This document shows, one piece after another, positions 33,196-41,299 of a stretch of 64,000 nt of DNA (position 1 is the stretch's first letter; every line of letters starts with the position of its first letter). Made by a program: the position numbers and the translations under genes. The notes beneath the pieces are model-generated. The model did no database searches. It saw only the letters and a list, made by a program, of their open reading frames with translations, and had not been told where the DNA came from. Origin of the DNA: Avichristensenella sp031550535 (GTDB lineage: Bacteria; Bacillota; Clostridia; Christensenellales; Aristaeellaceae); NCBI GenBank assembly GCA_031550535.1, contig JAVBOM010000038.1:41694-105693 (forward strand), written 5' to 3'.

Positions 33196-34787
33196 GGGAT
33201 AATCTCCTCCTTCCGCACACGGACGGATGCATCCGCGCCCCTTGTCAGCCTGATATAGTAGGGCGTTTCGGCTGGGGCCGGGGCGTCCGTGCGCATGTGG
33301 CAGCCCACGGAGCTGTCCCTATTGTGGGCGGCGGTGCATACCAACAGCGCCGTCATCAAATCATTTTGCAGGCGAAGCTGTTCAAAGGCCTCAACATTGC
33401 CGGCGGGAATGAGCGAAAGCAACTCTGCTTGGGCTGCCTCAAGAGCGCGCATGGCCTCCGCGAGCTTCTCCCCCGTGCGCAAGACCCCCGCACTGTCCGC
33501 GAGAACGGACTGCATCCGCGCCCGCAGTTCTTGAAGCGGCGGTGCGATGGACACGGTTCCGTTTGCGCAAGGCGCTTGGATGGTGGATTCTGTTAATGCC
33601 GCTTCCTTGGTGTACCGCGCGGCGGCTTGTCCCGCGCGGCGGCCGAACACCAGGGTTTCCAACCCCGCGCTGCCACCAAGGCGGTTGGCGCCGTGGATGC
33701 CGCCCGTCACCTCCCCGCAGGCGAAAAGCCCCTCTATATCCGTTTCGCCTTCCGCGTTGACGCACACGCCGCCCAGCGAGGTATGCGGCGCGGGCGCCAG
33801 CTCCACGGGCTGGGTGGCCAAATCGATTCCCACGCTTTCGTAGCGGTCCACATAGCTTGGGTATTCGCGCGCAAGCACGTCCCGCCCTACGGCGGTGGCG
33901 TCAAAGTACACGCCCTGGTGATCGGTGCCCCTGCCCGCCGCGATTTCGGCGGCAATGCACTGACTGAGGATGTCTTTGTTGACGCACTCGCCCTTTTCAT
34001 CATGTTGTAGCATGAAGCGGTCGCCGGAGCGATTGCGGAGGACAGCGCCTTGGTAGAACATTGTGGTGATCATGCTGGTGCCGACCAGCGCCTTGGGCCA
34101 CACCGCCGCGCTGGGCTCAAACTGAATAAACTCCATATCCCGCAGCGGCGCGCCCGCCTCAAAGGCCATGGCAATGCCGTCGCCGCCGGCGTCATACTTG
34201 TTGGTGGATACGGGATAGATGCCGCAGAATCCGCCGCAGGCCAGCACAACGGCCTTGGCCCGCATGCGGAGCCACTGTTCCGCTTTCTTATCAAACACCA
34301 ACGCGCCGGTGACGCGCCGCCCCTCTGTAAGCAAGCGGACGGCCCGGGCGTGAGGGATTTCCAGCACCTGATTTTGTAGGGTGGCGCGAATGCTTTTCAG
34401 AATGGCGACGCCGGTTTCGTTGCCAATGGAGGCTACCCGGGGAAAGCTCGCGCCCAGCGGGCGCAGCAGTTGATACCCGTTCGCGTCCCGGTTAAAATGC
34501 AGCCCCAAGTCCCGCATCGCCTCAAACGCGAGCGGCGCGTCCATGCACAGGGCACGCGCCAGTGCCGGGTCGCAGATGCCATGACCGCTGCGCAGGGTAT
34601 CCGCCAGAAAATGTGCCGGGCTGTCCTCCGGGAGCAGCGGCACATTAAACCCATGCACCCATGGGGACGCCCCCGCGCCTTCCCGCACGAGGGCGACCGT
34701 GTGACCCGCCCGCACCAGCTCGCGGGCGGCCATCCATCCGGACAGGCCGCCGCCTAGCACCAGGCAATCCGTTGCGTGGGAGGTCAT
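33192..34787 (-). CDS. FAD-dependent oxidoreductase, fumarate reductase/L-aspartate oxidase family
   Basis: The 531-residue flavoprotein begins CLVLGGGLSGWMAARELVRAG (FAD dinucleotide motif), has HTSLGGVCV (about 344) and GEVTGGIHGANRLGGSAG (about 365), and ends in the helical SdhA-like domain. The family oxidises or reduces dicarboxylates and related acids. The substrate is unknown; it may oxidise an operon intermediate. There is no signal sequence, so it is cytoplasmic. Its ends overlap both neighbours by four bases. Confidence 0.82.
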   Translation of the reverse strand: MTSHATDCLVLGGGLSGWMAARELVRAGHTVALVREGAGASPWVHGFNVPLLPEDSPAHFLADTLRSGHGICDPALARALCMDAPLAFEAMRDLGLHFNRDANGYQLLRPLGASFPRVASIGNETGVAILKSIRATLQNQVLEIPHARAVRLLTEGRRVTGALVFDKKAEQWLRMRAKAVVLACGGFCGIYPVSTNKYDAGGDGIAMAFEAGAPLRDMEFIQFEPSAAVWPKALVGTSMITTMFYQGAVLRNRSGDRFMLQHDEKGECVNKDILSQCIAAEIAAGRGTDHQGVYFDATAVGRDVLAREYPSYVDRYESVGIDLATQPVELAPAPHTSLGGVCVNAEGETDIEGLFACGEVTGGIHGANRLGGSAGLETLVFGRRAGQAAARYTKEAALTESTIQAPCANGTVSIAPPLQELRARMQSVLADSAGVLRTGEKLAEAMRALEAAQAELLSLIPAGNVEAFEQLRLQNDLMTALLVCTAAHNRDSSVGCHMRTDAPAPAETPYYIRLTRGADASVRVRKEEIIP

Positions 34788-36460
34788 ACTTCCCAGATGC
34801 CGCCCTTGGCCATGGAGCCGATATTGCGGGCGAACAGCCGAAGGAAACGCGGGTAGGAATCCCCCGGGAACTGCCAGTCAAACTTTGCAACGCGCGCCTG
34901 GATCTCCTCTTCCGGCACCAGCAGGTCGATGCTGCGCTTCGGCACGTCAATCTCAATCATGTCGCCGTTCTGCACGATGGCCAGTACGCTGCCGAGCGCG
35001 GCTTCGGGGCTCACATAGCCGATGCTGAGGCCCGATGTGCCGCCGGAAAAGCGACCGTCGGTGATGATGGCGCAGGAGTTATAGAGCGCGGGCTTGCCCT
35101 TCAGTTCCTCCTGGAAGGTGAAAGCCGTGGTGCCAAAGCGGCCCTTCAGACCCATGAAGCGCAGCACAATGGCGTCGCCCTCCACGATCTGGCCGGAGCG
35201 GAGCGCGTCCAGCCCATCCTGCAGGCTGTCGTAGCACTTGGCCGCGCCCTTGAAGCGCATCAGGCGTTCCGGCACGGCGGCGATTTTGAGGATGGAGCCT
35301 TCCGGCGCCAGGTTTCCGTACAGCACGCCGATGCCGGGTTCCCGCATCACGGGGTTCTCCAGCGTGCGGATGCAGTCGTCGTTATACACGATGGCGTCCT
35401 TTACGTTCTCGGCCACCGTGTTGCCAGTCACCGTCAGGCAATCGCCGTTCAGGCAGGGCAGCAGGTTCTTCATCAGCGCGGGCATGCCGCCGGCCAGGTC
35501 GAAGTCCTTCACGGAATACTCGCCGCCGGGCATCAGGTGGCTCATGAGCGGCACGGCGTTGGACGCCTCATCAAAATACTTCCACCACGGCAGGTCATAG
35601 CCCGCCTCGTGGGCAATGGCGGGCAGGTGCAAAATCAGGTTGGAGGAGCCAGCCACCGCCATATTGACGGCAATGGCGTTCTTGATGGCATCTACGGTCA
35701 TGATCTTGCGGGCGGTGATGTCGTTTTCCACCAGGTTCATGATCTGCTTGCCCGCCTGATAGGCCAGCAGGCGGATCTGGCTGGAAACGGCACTCATGTT
35801 GGAGTTGCCGGGCAAGGTCAGCCCCATCGCCTCCGCCATCATGCACATGGAGTTGGCCGTGGTCATGGAGGTGCAAGCGCCGCAAATACCCCAGCTATTG
35901 GCGATCAGGCCGTTGTACTCGTCCATGTCCATTTTGCCTTCGGCGGCGGTGCCCACCTTGTCCTGGGCGCGGATGTGCACGACCTCCTGCCCGCGGAACT
36001 GGCCGTGGGGCATATAGCCGCCGGTCACGATGATGGTGGGGATATCCAGGCGCGCCGCGCCCATCAGATGGCCGGGCACGATGGAGTCGCAGGTGGACAG
36101 CATCACCATGCCATCAAAGAAGTTGCCCTCCACCGTCAATTCCACCTGATCGGCAATGCAGTTGCGACTGGGAATTTCAATGTATTTGGGATCTTTGAGC
36201 ACCATGCCGTCGCAGATGGCGGTCGTCATCACTTCGAGCGGCAGGCCGCCCGCCTCGCGCACGCCCTGCTTCACCCGCTCCGCCAGCTCCTTCAAGTGCA
36301 CATGGCCGGGGTTATATTCGTTCCACGAGTTGACGATCGCGATCAGCGGGCGCTTCAGTTCCTCTTCGCTGTAGCCCATCCCAAGCATCAGGCCCCGGCG
36401 GCATTCGGACGCTTCCCCAAACTCCCAATTGCTGCGCATATCCGCATACGTTTTTTTCAT
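34784..36460 (-). CDS. IlvD/Edd-family dehydratase
   Basis: The 558-residue Fe-S dehydratase has the cluster motifs STCDSIVPGH (about 120) and GICGACTSMTTANSM (about 190-204) and the C-terminal TDGRFSGGTSG (about 467). The family dehydrates dihydroxy acids: dihydroxyisovalerate (IlvD), phosphogluconate (Edd) or sugar acids such as xylonate and gluconate. With an SDR in the operon, and KDPG aldolase and KDG kinase genes divergently nearby, a sugar-acid dehydratase is most likely. GGAGGG precedes the ATG. Confidence 0.85.
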   Translation of the reverse strand: MKKTYADMRSNWEFGEASECRRGLMLGMGYSEEELKRPLIAIVNSWNEYNPGHVHLKELAERVKQGVREAGGLPLEVMTTAICDGMVLKDPKYIEIPSRNCIADQVELTVEGNFFDGMVMLSTCDSIVPGHLMGAARLDIPTIIVTGGYMPHGQFRGQEVVHIRAQDKVGTAAEGKMDMDEYNGLIANSWGICGACTSMTTANSMCMMAEAMGLTLPGNSNMSAVSSQIRLLAYQAGKQIMNLVENDITARKIMTVDAIKNAIAVNMAVAGSSNLILHLPAIAHEAGYDLPWWKYFDEASNAVPLMSHLMPGGEYSVKDFDLAGGMPALMKNLLPCLNGDCLTVTGNTVAENVKDAIVYNDDCIRTLENPVMREPGIGVLYGNLAPEGSILKIAAVPERLMRFKGAAKCYDSLQDGLDALRSGQIVEGDAIVLRFMGLKGRFGTTAFTFQEELKGKPALYNSCAIITDGRFSGGTSGLSIGYVSPEAALGSVLAIVQNGDMIEIDVPKRSIDLLVPEEEIQARVAKFDWQFPGDSYPRFLRLFARNIGSMAKGGIWEV

Positions 36461-36480
36461 TTTCGTTCCCTCCTATATAA

Positions 36481-37272
36481 TCAAAAAATATCTTCGAGCA
36501 TGCAGTCGATGGCGCCGTCAATGGACTGTCCGCCATCAATAAACACCGTCTGTCCCACAATGAAGCGGCTTTTCTCCTTGTCGGCCAGGAAAAGTACCAT
36601 GGGGGTGATGTCCTTGGGCAACCCGCCTCCTCCGATGGGTATTTTTCTGTTGAAGCCCGCCACATCGCGCTCACTGTACCGGTTCATCACTTCGGTGTAT
36701 ACGAGGCCCGGGGCGATGCAGTTCACGTTGATGCCGTATTTGATCAGTTCCACACCGATGGACTTGGTGAACATGTTCAGCCCCGCCTTCGCGGCTGAAT
36801 AGGGCAAAGACTTGCGCTTCACCCACGTCACCTGGCTATGTATGGAGGAAATATTAATAATTGCGCCCTTGATTTCCTTGGCGATCATGTCCTTTGCCGC
36901 GAAGTGGGAACAGTAGGCCGCCGCGCTCAGGTTGAGCGCCACCTGACTGTCCCAGTAATCCAGCGGCATGTCGGCAAAGCCCCCCTTTGGCATTTTCAGC
37001 GCGCCGCCCGCGTTGTTCACGAGCACGTCGATTTTGCCAAAGTGAGCAATAAACTTTTCCAACATGTCCTGGCAGCATTCCCGATTGGAAACATCGGCCC
37101 CATATATCCGCGCGTCGGCGCCCAGCGCCTGGCACTGCTGGGCCGTTTCTTGCGCGCCTTCCTGTGATTTGTTGTAATTGACGCCCACGTCGTACCCTTC
37201 CTTGGCAAAGGCAACCGCGCAAGCCGCGCCAATGCCGCTGGACGCGCCTGTAATCAAGACGGTTTTTCTCAT
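36481..37272 (-). CDS. SDR-family oxidoreductase
   Basis: This 263-residue short-chain dehydrogenase has the cofactor motif TGASSGIGAA near the N-terminus, NNAGG, the catalytic Ser in INISSIH and Tyr-x3-Lys in YSAAKAG. The C-terminal YTEVMNRYSERD segment is typical. It probably oxidises a sugar or sugar-acid hydroxyl with NAD(P). I chose the ATG at 37272, which overlaps the MBL gene stop in an ATGA; a TTG at 37278 lies closer to the AGGAGG. Confidence 0.85.
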   Translation of the reverse strand: MRKTVLITGASSGIGAACAVAFAKEGYDVGVNYNKSQEGAQETAQQCQALGADARIYGADVSNRECCQDMLEKFIAHFGKIDVLVNNAGGALKMPKGGFADMPLDYWDSQVALNLSAAAYCSHFAAKDMIAKEIKGAIINISSIHSQVTWVKRKSLPYSAAKAGLNMFTKSIGVELIKYGINVNCIAPGLVYTEVMNRYSERDVAGFNRKIPIGGGGLPKDITPMVLFLADKEKSRFIVGQTVFIDGGQSIDGAIDCMLEDIF

Positions 37273-38147
37273 ACGCAATCCATCCTCCTTTTTTCCATAT
37301 AGCCCGTCACCGTATAAAGGGGCAGAAATAAATGCTCCGGCTGGACGCCGCCAACCTCGTCAATCAGCGCTTTCGCGATTTCCACTGCATCCGAAACGCC
37401 CGCCGCCTGCATGCCGTGCACAAAGCCGCGATTGTGCGCGGAAATGTCTTTACATGCTTGCAGGAAATGAGCCGCTGCCTCCGGGCCGAGGGCATGCCCG
37501 CCCAGCGGCAGGTACTCGTGGCCGCAAACGATACTTTGGATGGGCAGGCGGAGCAGCTTGTTCAGGCTGTCGTCATAGCGGCCGTCCATCAGCAGGGCGC
37601 ATCCCTGCGTGGCGGTGCCGTTGAGCTGCAAGGAATCGCCTGTGATCAGTGTGCCGCTGCGCGTGTCCAGATAGCAGCAGCTATCGCTGTCGTGGCCCGG
37701 CGTATGGATGAGGCGCAAAGGGCCCAAGGTATCCCCGTCATGCAGCAGAGAATCCGCCGTTACACCCTCCAGCACGGCGGGCGCACCGGCGCTATGCCCA
37801 GGAAAGCGCGCGCGAATTTGCTTGGAATACAGAAGTGGCTCCCGAAGGCGATCCGCAGACGCGCGATAGCACGCGAAGCGAATGTGCGGAGCCAGCGATT
37901 GGATGCGGGCACACCCGCCCACGTGATCCCCGTGGATGTGCGTGAGCGCCACCCAGGCGATGTCGCCTAGCGAATACCCCAGCTCCCGCAGCGCGGGCAC
38001 AATGGAGGTATCCACAGTTTCCGCGCACGCCCCGCTGTCAATCAGGATGTTCTCCTCGGCCAGCACCAGCGAGACGCCTGTCCAGCAGCCGGTAAAGGGC
38101 ACCTCCAGCCGGTAGACGCTCGGCGCCATCCGCGTTAGAGAAGTCAT
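37269..38147 (-). CDS. MBL-fold metallo-hydrolase
   Basis: The 292-residue protein has the metallo-beta-lactamase metal motif THIHGDHVGG (about 68-77), HTPGHDSDS (about 148), TGDS and CGHEY (about 211). Such enzymes hydrolyse esters, thioesters or lactones. In this context, opening a sugar lactone or a thioester is plausible but unproven. It is the first gene of the nine-gene operon. AAGGAG precedes the ATG, with a consensus promoter 26 bp upstream of the start. Confidence 0.85.
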   Translation of the reverse strand: MTSLTRMAPSVYRLEVPFTGCWTGVSLVLAEENILIDSGACAETVDTSIVPALRELGYSLGDIAWVALTHIHGDHVGGCARIQSLAPHIRFACYRASADRLREPLLYSKQIRARFPGHSAGAPAVLEGVTADSLLHDGDTLGPLRLIHTPGHDSDSCCYLDTRSGTLITGDSLQLNGTATQGCALLMDGRYDDSLNKLLRLPIQSIVCGHEYLPLGGHALGPEAAAHFLQACKDISAHNRGFVHGMQAAGVSDAVEIAKALIDEVGGVQPEHLFLPLYTVTGYMEKRRMDCV

Positions 38148-38172
38148 GCATTGGTCTCCTTGCGTTTTTTAC

Positions 38173-38201
38173 ATTGTACGGCAGGATATTTCACTTCTCA
38201 A
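38173..38201 (-). promoter_or_regulatory. Promoter of the MBL-SDR-IlvD-FdrA-AllGH operon
   Basis: On the minus strand: TTGAGA (38196-38201), 17-bp spacer, TACAAT (38173-38178). Confidence 0.75.
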
Positions 38202-38237
38202 CGCGAAAAAGGAATATATGCATTCGGAAAATTCACC

Positions 38238-38266
38238 TTGTGGAAACACAAATGGTATGTTAAAAT
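38238..38266 (+). promoter_or_regulatory. Promoter and operator candidate for the divergent regulator gene
   Basis: TTGTGG (38238-38243), 17-bp spacer, TAAAAT (38261-38266). The -35 overlaps the inverted repeat TTGTG-GAAA-CACAA (38238-38251), a likely operator for autoregulation. Confidence 0.55.
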
Positions 38267-38298
38267 GATTATTTTTGATTGTGAAAGGAGAGGCGATT

Positions 38299-39432
38299 AT
38301 GCGGGAGCAAACCATTTGGGTGTTCTATGATGAGCGGTCCGCCGCTTCTTCACAATACGCGAACATGCTGCAAGGGATCCGCAACGCGGCATCGCGATAC
38401 GGGATCCGTTTGCAGATGGCCGAGGAGCAAACCGTCGGCACCATGGATTTTTCGCGGGTGGATTCGGCGGCCATCCTGGCCAGCGCCAACCTGGATTACA
38501 TCAAAACGGTGATCGATATGCTGCGCGGTCACGATCTGCACCCCATCCTGGCGGGGATCGACTCGGAACAGTTCAGCTCCGAGGTCTCCTGCGCGACCCC
38601 TTCGCGCCGGGCAGAAACGCAGCAATTGGTCAACTACCTGTACCACTGCCAGCGCCGGCGCATTGCGCTGGTGGGGTTTGGCAAGCATTCCATCAACGAT
38701 AACTTCCGTTTTCACGCCGCGATGAGCGCCTCCGCCGCCTGGGGAAATATCCTGACGCAGGAGGACGTGTGGCTTTGGGAACACGATCCCGGCGAGTGCT
38801 TCGAGGATTTTCTCCGCGTATCCCATCGCTATGACGCGGTGATTTGTCCCAACGATATGATCGCCATCTGCTTTATTACTTTCTGCAAGACGCACAGCCT
38901 GCGCGTGCCGGAGGATTTGTTCGTGGCGTCCTTTGGCAACACGGTCATCGGGCGGCTGTACCAGCCCTCCATTACCACGATGACCATGGACATGATCCAT
39001 GTGGGCGAGCTGGCGTTTGACATCTGGCGGTTCATCATCCAAAAAGAAGGGCTACGGAAAAACGCGCTCAAAATCATGGTGCCCAGCCGCATTCTGGTGC
39101 GCCAAAGCACCGCGGATATGCCCATCCAAACCTTTGCGGCTGGCATGTCCAACGTGCTGCAAAAGGACAATTTCTATTTAAATCCAACCATATCCGCCGT
39201 TGTCGGCATTGAAAACTGCTTTTCCCAGCGGGACGCATTGGATATGCGCATTGTTCGGGGGCTGCTAAACAAGGACAGCTACGAGCAGATTGCCTCGGAT
39301 ACGTTCATCAGCGACAGTACCCTGCGCTATCGTCTCAAAAAGATATATCAGGATGCGGGCGTTGAAAGCCGGCGGGACTTTGAAGCGTTGCTGAAAGAGC
39401 ACCTGGGCAAAGACGTTTCGCTGAGTTTTTAG
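38299..39432 (+). CDS. Regulator with N-terminal LacI-type sensor domain and C-terminal HTH
   Basis: The 377-residue protein starts directly with a periplasmic-binding-protein-like sugar-sensor domain (about residues 5-270, e.g. DAVICPNDMIAICF, ITTMTMDMIHVGELA). It ends in a LuxR/FixJ-like helix-turn-helix (about 315-377: LNKDSYEQIASDTFISDSTLRYRLKKIYQDAG). Standard LacI proteins carry the HTH at the other end. GGAGAGG precedes the ATG at 38299. Placed between two divergent catabolic operons, it is the probable regulator of both. Confidence 0.75.
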   Translation: MREQTIWVFYDERSAASSQYANMLQGIRNAASRYGIRLQMAEEQTVGTMDFSRVDSAAILASANLDYIKTVIDMLRGHDLHPILAGIDSEQFSSEVSCATPSRRAETQQLVNYLYHCQRRRIALVGFGKHSINDNFRFHAAMSASAAWGNILTQEDVWLWEHDPGECFEDFLRVSHRYDAVICPNDMIAICFITFCKTHSLRVPEDLFVASFGNTVIGRLYQPSITTMTMDMIHVGELAFDIWRFIIQKEGLRKNALKIMVPSRILVRQSTADMPIQTFAAGMSNVLQKDNFYLNPTISAVVGIENCFSQRDALDMRIVRGLLNKDSYEQIASDTFISDSTLRYRLKKIYQDAGVESRRDFEALLKEHLGKDVSLSF

Positions 39433-39544
39433 CCAAGACACATAAAAAACCATTCTCAGCCGAATAAATTAATAGATAAGTATATCATATCTTTGGCCAT
39501 TGCGCAAGGTGAAAATTAATATGGTCCATGCCCGCTTTTCCTCT

Positions 39545-39574
39545 TTGACGGGTGTGTTGTTCTCTTTGTATACT
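39545..39574 (+). promoter_or_regulatory. Promoter of the eda-kdgK-ABC-glycosidase operon
   Basis: TTGACG (39545-39550), 18-bp spacer, TATACT (39569-39574). An imperfect inverted repeat (GTATACTC and GAGAATAC, 39567-39593) covers the -10 and could be an operator. Confidence 0.62.
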
Positions 39575-39608
39575 CTGAAAAAGAACGAGAATACCGGGAG
39601 ACGCAAAA

Positions 39609-40253
39609 ATGTGCATGGAATGGCTTGCTAAACGAAAAATTGTGGCGATTGTCCGGGGTTTACAGAAAGATAGAATTGAACAACTGGCGGACGCGCTGTA
39701 CCAAGGCGGCATTGATTGGATCGAGGTCACCTTTGACCAGGCGCATCCTGACACATGGGTGGATACCGCCGCGGCCATAGCAGCCCTGGCGAAGCATTTT
39801 GCGGGCGGCGTGATGCCCGGGGCGGGTACGGTATTGACGGACGCGCAGATGCGCCTCGCGCGGGACGCGGGGGCGCGATACATCGTCACCCCCAACACCA
39901 ACCCAGCGCTGATCGCCGCCGCCAAGGCAAGCGGCCTGTGCGTGCTGGCGGGAGCGTTCACCCCATCGGAAATCGTGGCGGCCCATGACGCGGGCGCGGA
40001 CGCGGTGAAAGTATTTCCCGCCAGCGCATTGGGCGCTTCCTACATCAAGGCGGTCCGCGCCCCCCTTGCCCATATCCCCTTGCTGGCGGTGGGCGGCATC
40101 AATGAACACAACGCGGCGGACTTCCTGGCGGCGGGATGCATGGGCCTTGGGATCGGCGGCAGTCTGGTCAATCAGGCGCTGCTGGCGTCCGGACAGGCGC
40201 ATACAATTACCGAAATGGCCCGCGCATACCGGAAGGCGGTGGACGCGATATGA
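39609..40253 (+). CDS. eda: KDPG/KHG aldolase
   Basis: The 214-residue class I aldolase cleaves 2-keto-3-deoxy-6-phosphogluconate to pyruvate and glyceraldehyde 3-phosphate. Conserved elements are IVAIVRG, IEVTFDQ, GAGTVLT, the Schiff-base lysine in AVKVFPAS (about 133) and GGINEHN. GGGAG precedes the ATG. It overlaps kdgK in an ATGA, giving the classic KDG-to-pyruvate pair downstream of sugar-acid dehydration. Confidence 0.9.
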   Translation: MCMEWLAKRKIVAIVRGLQKDRIEQLADALYQGGIDWIEVTFDQAHPDTWVDTAAAIAALAKHFAGGVMPGAGTVLTDAQMRLARDAGARYIVTPNTNPALIAAAKASGLCVLAGAFTPSEIVAAHDAGADAVKVFPASALGASYIKAVRAPLAHIPLLAVGGINEHNAADFLAAGCMGLGIGGSLVNQALLASGQAHTITEMARAYRKAVDAI

Positions 40254-41275
40254 GCCGTGTGGTGACATTTGGCGAAATCATGATGCGCCTGAACCCGCCG
40301 GGATACCGGCGCTTTGTGCAGGCGGACAGCTTTGAGGCGTCCTATGCCGGGGGCGAGGCCAATGTGGCGGTTTCCCTGGCGCAGTACGGGCACGATGCCC
40401 GCTTTGTATCCAAGGTGCCCGCTACCGAGATCGGCCAGTGCGCGGTCAATGCCCTCGGCCGCTACGGCGTGGGCACGGCGGACATGGTGCGCGGCGGGCC
40501 GCGCCTGGGCATTTATTTCGTGGAAAAGGGAGCGTCGCAGCGGGGCAGCAAGGTGATCTATGATCGCCAGGGCGCGTCCATCGCCCTTGCGACCGCAAAG
40601 GACTTTGACTGGGAAAAGATATTGCGGGGCGCCGATTGGTTCCATTTCACGGGCATTACCCCGGCGCTTGGCGGCGAGCTGCCCGCGATTTGTCTGGAGG
40701 CGCTGAAAATCTGCCGCGCCTATGGCGTCCGTACCTCCTGCGACCTGAACTATCGCGGCAAGCTGTGGTCGCGGGAAAAGGCCGGGGAAGTCATGGCGGA
40801 ACTGATGCCCTATGTGGATGTTCTGATCGCGAATGAAGAGGACGCCTACGATGTGTTCGGCATCAGCGCCGGCCTTGGCAACGATGTGCAGTCCGGCAAG
40901 CTGGAGTACGAGGGGTATGTCAGCGTTGCGCGGCAGTTGCAGGAGCGTTTTCCCTTCGAACAGGTCGCCATTACGCTTCGCACCAGCCTGTCCGCCAATG
41001 ACAATCAGTGGGCAGGGATGCTGTACGCCCAAGGGTCGGCGTATTTTTCCCCGATCTATTCCGTCCATATCGTGGACCGCGTGGGCGGCGGCGATAGCTT
41101 TGGCGGCGGGCTGATTCACGCGCTGCTGTCCGGGTATGAGCCGCAGATGGCCATTGAATACGCGGTGGCCGCCAGTTGCCTGAAGCACACCATCGAACAG
41201 GACTTCGCCCTGCAGAGCGAGGCGGAGGTGCTGGCGCTGGTGAAGGGCAACGCCACGGGCCGCGTGCAGCGATAA
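40250..41275 (+). CDS. kdgK: 2-keto-3-deoxygluconate kinase, PfkB family
   Basis: The 341-residue PfkB kinase has FGEIMMRLNPPG at its start, GGEANVAVSLAQYG (about 35), and the catalytic DRVGGGDSFGGGLIHALL (about 276). It should phosphorylate 2-keto-3-deoxygluconate to KDPG for the aldolase encoded just before it. The start at 40250 overlaps the eda stop by four bases; the longer frame upstream is inside eda. Confidence 0.88.
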   Translation: MSRVVTFGEIMMRLNPPGYRRFVQADSFEASYAGGEANVAVSLAQYGHDARFVSKVPATEIGQCAVNALGRYGVGTADMVRGGPRLGIYFVEKGASQRGSKVIYDRQGASIALATAKDFDWEKILRGADWFHFTGITPALGGELPAICLEALKICRAYGVRTSCDLNYRGKLWSREKAGEVMAELMPYVDVLIANEEDAYDVFGISAGLGNDVQSGKLEYEGYVSVARQLQERFPFEQVAITLRTSLSANDNQWAGMLYAQGSAYFSPIYSVHIVDRVGGGDSFGGGLIHALLSGYEPQMAIEYAVAASCLKHTIEQDFALQSEAEVLALVKGNATGRVQR

Positions 41276-41299
41276 AAGCGGCGGGGAGGGATAGACTCC

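Noticed and set aside
34661..36802. 713-codon plus-strand ORF
   Set aside because: Antisense to the IlvD/Edd dehydratase; no domain recognised.
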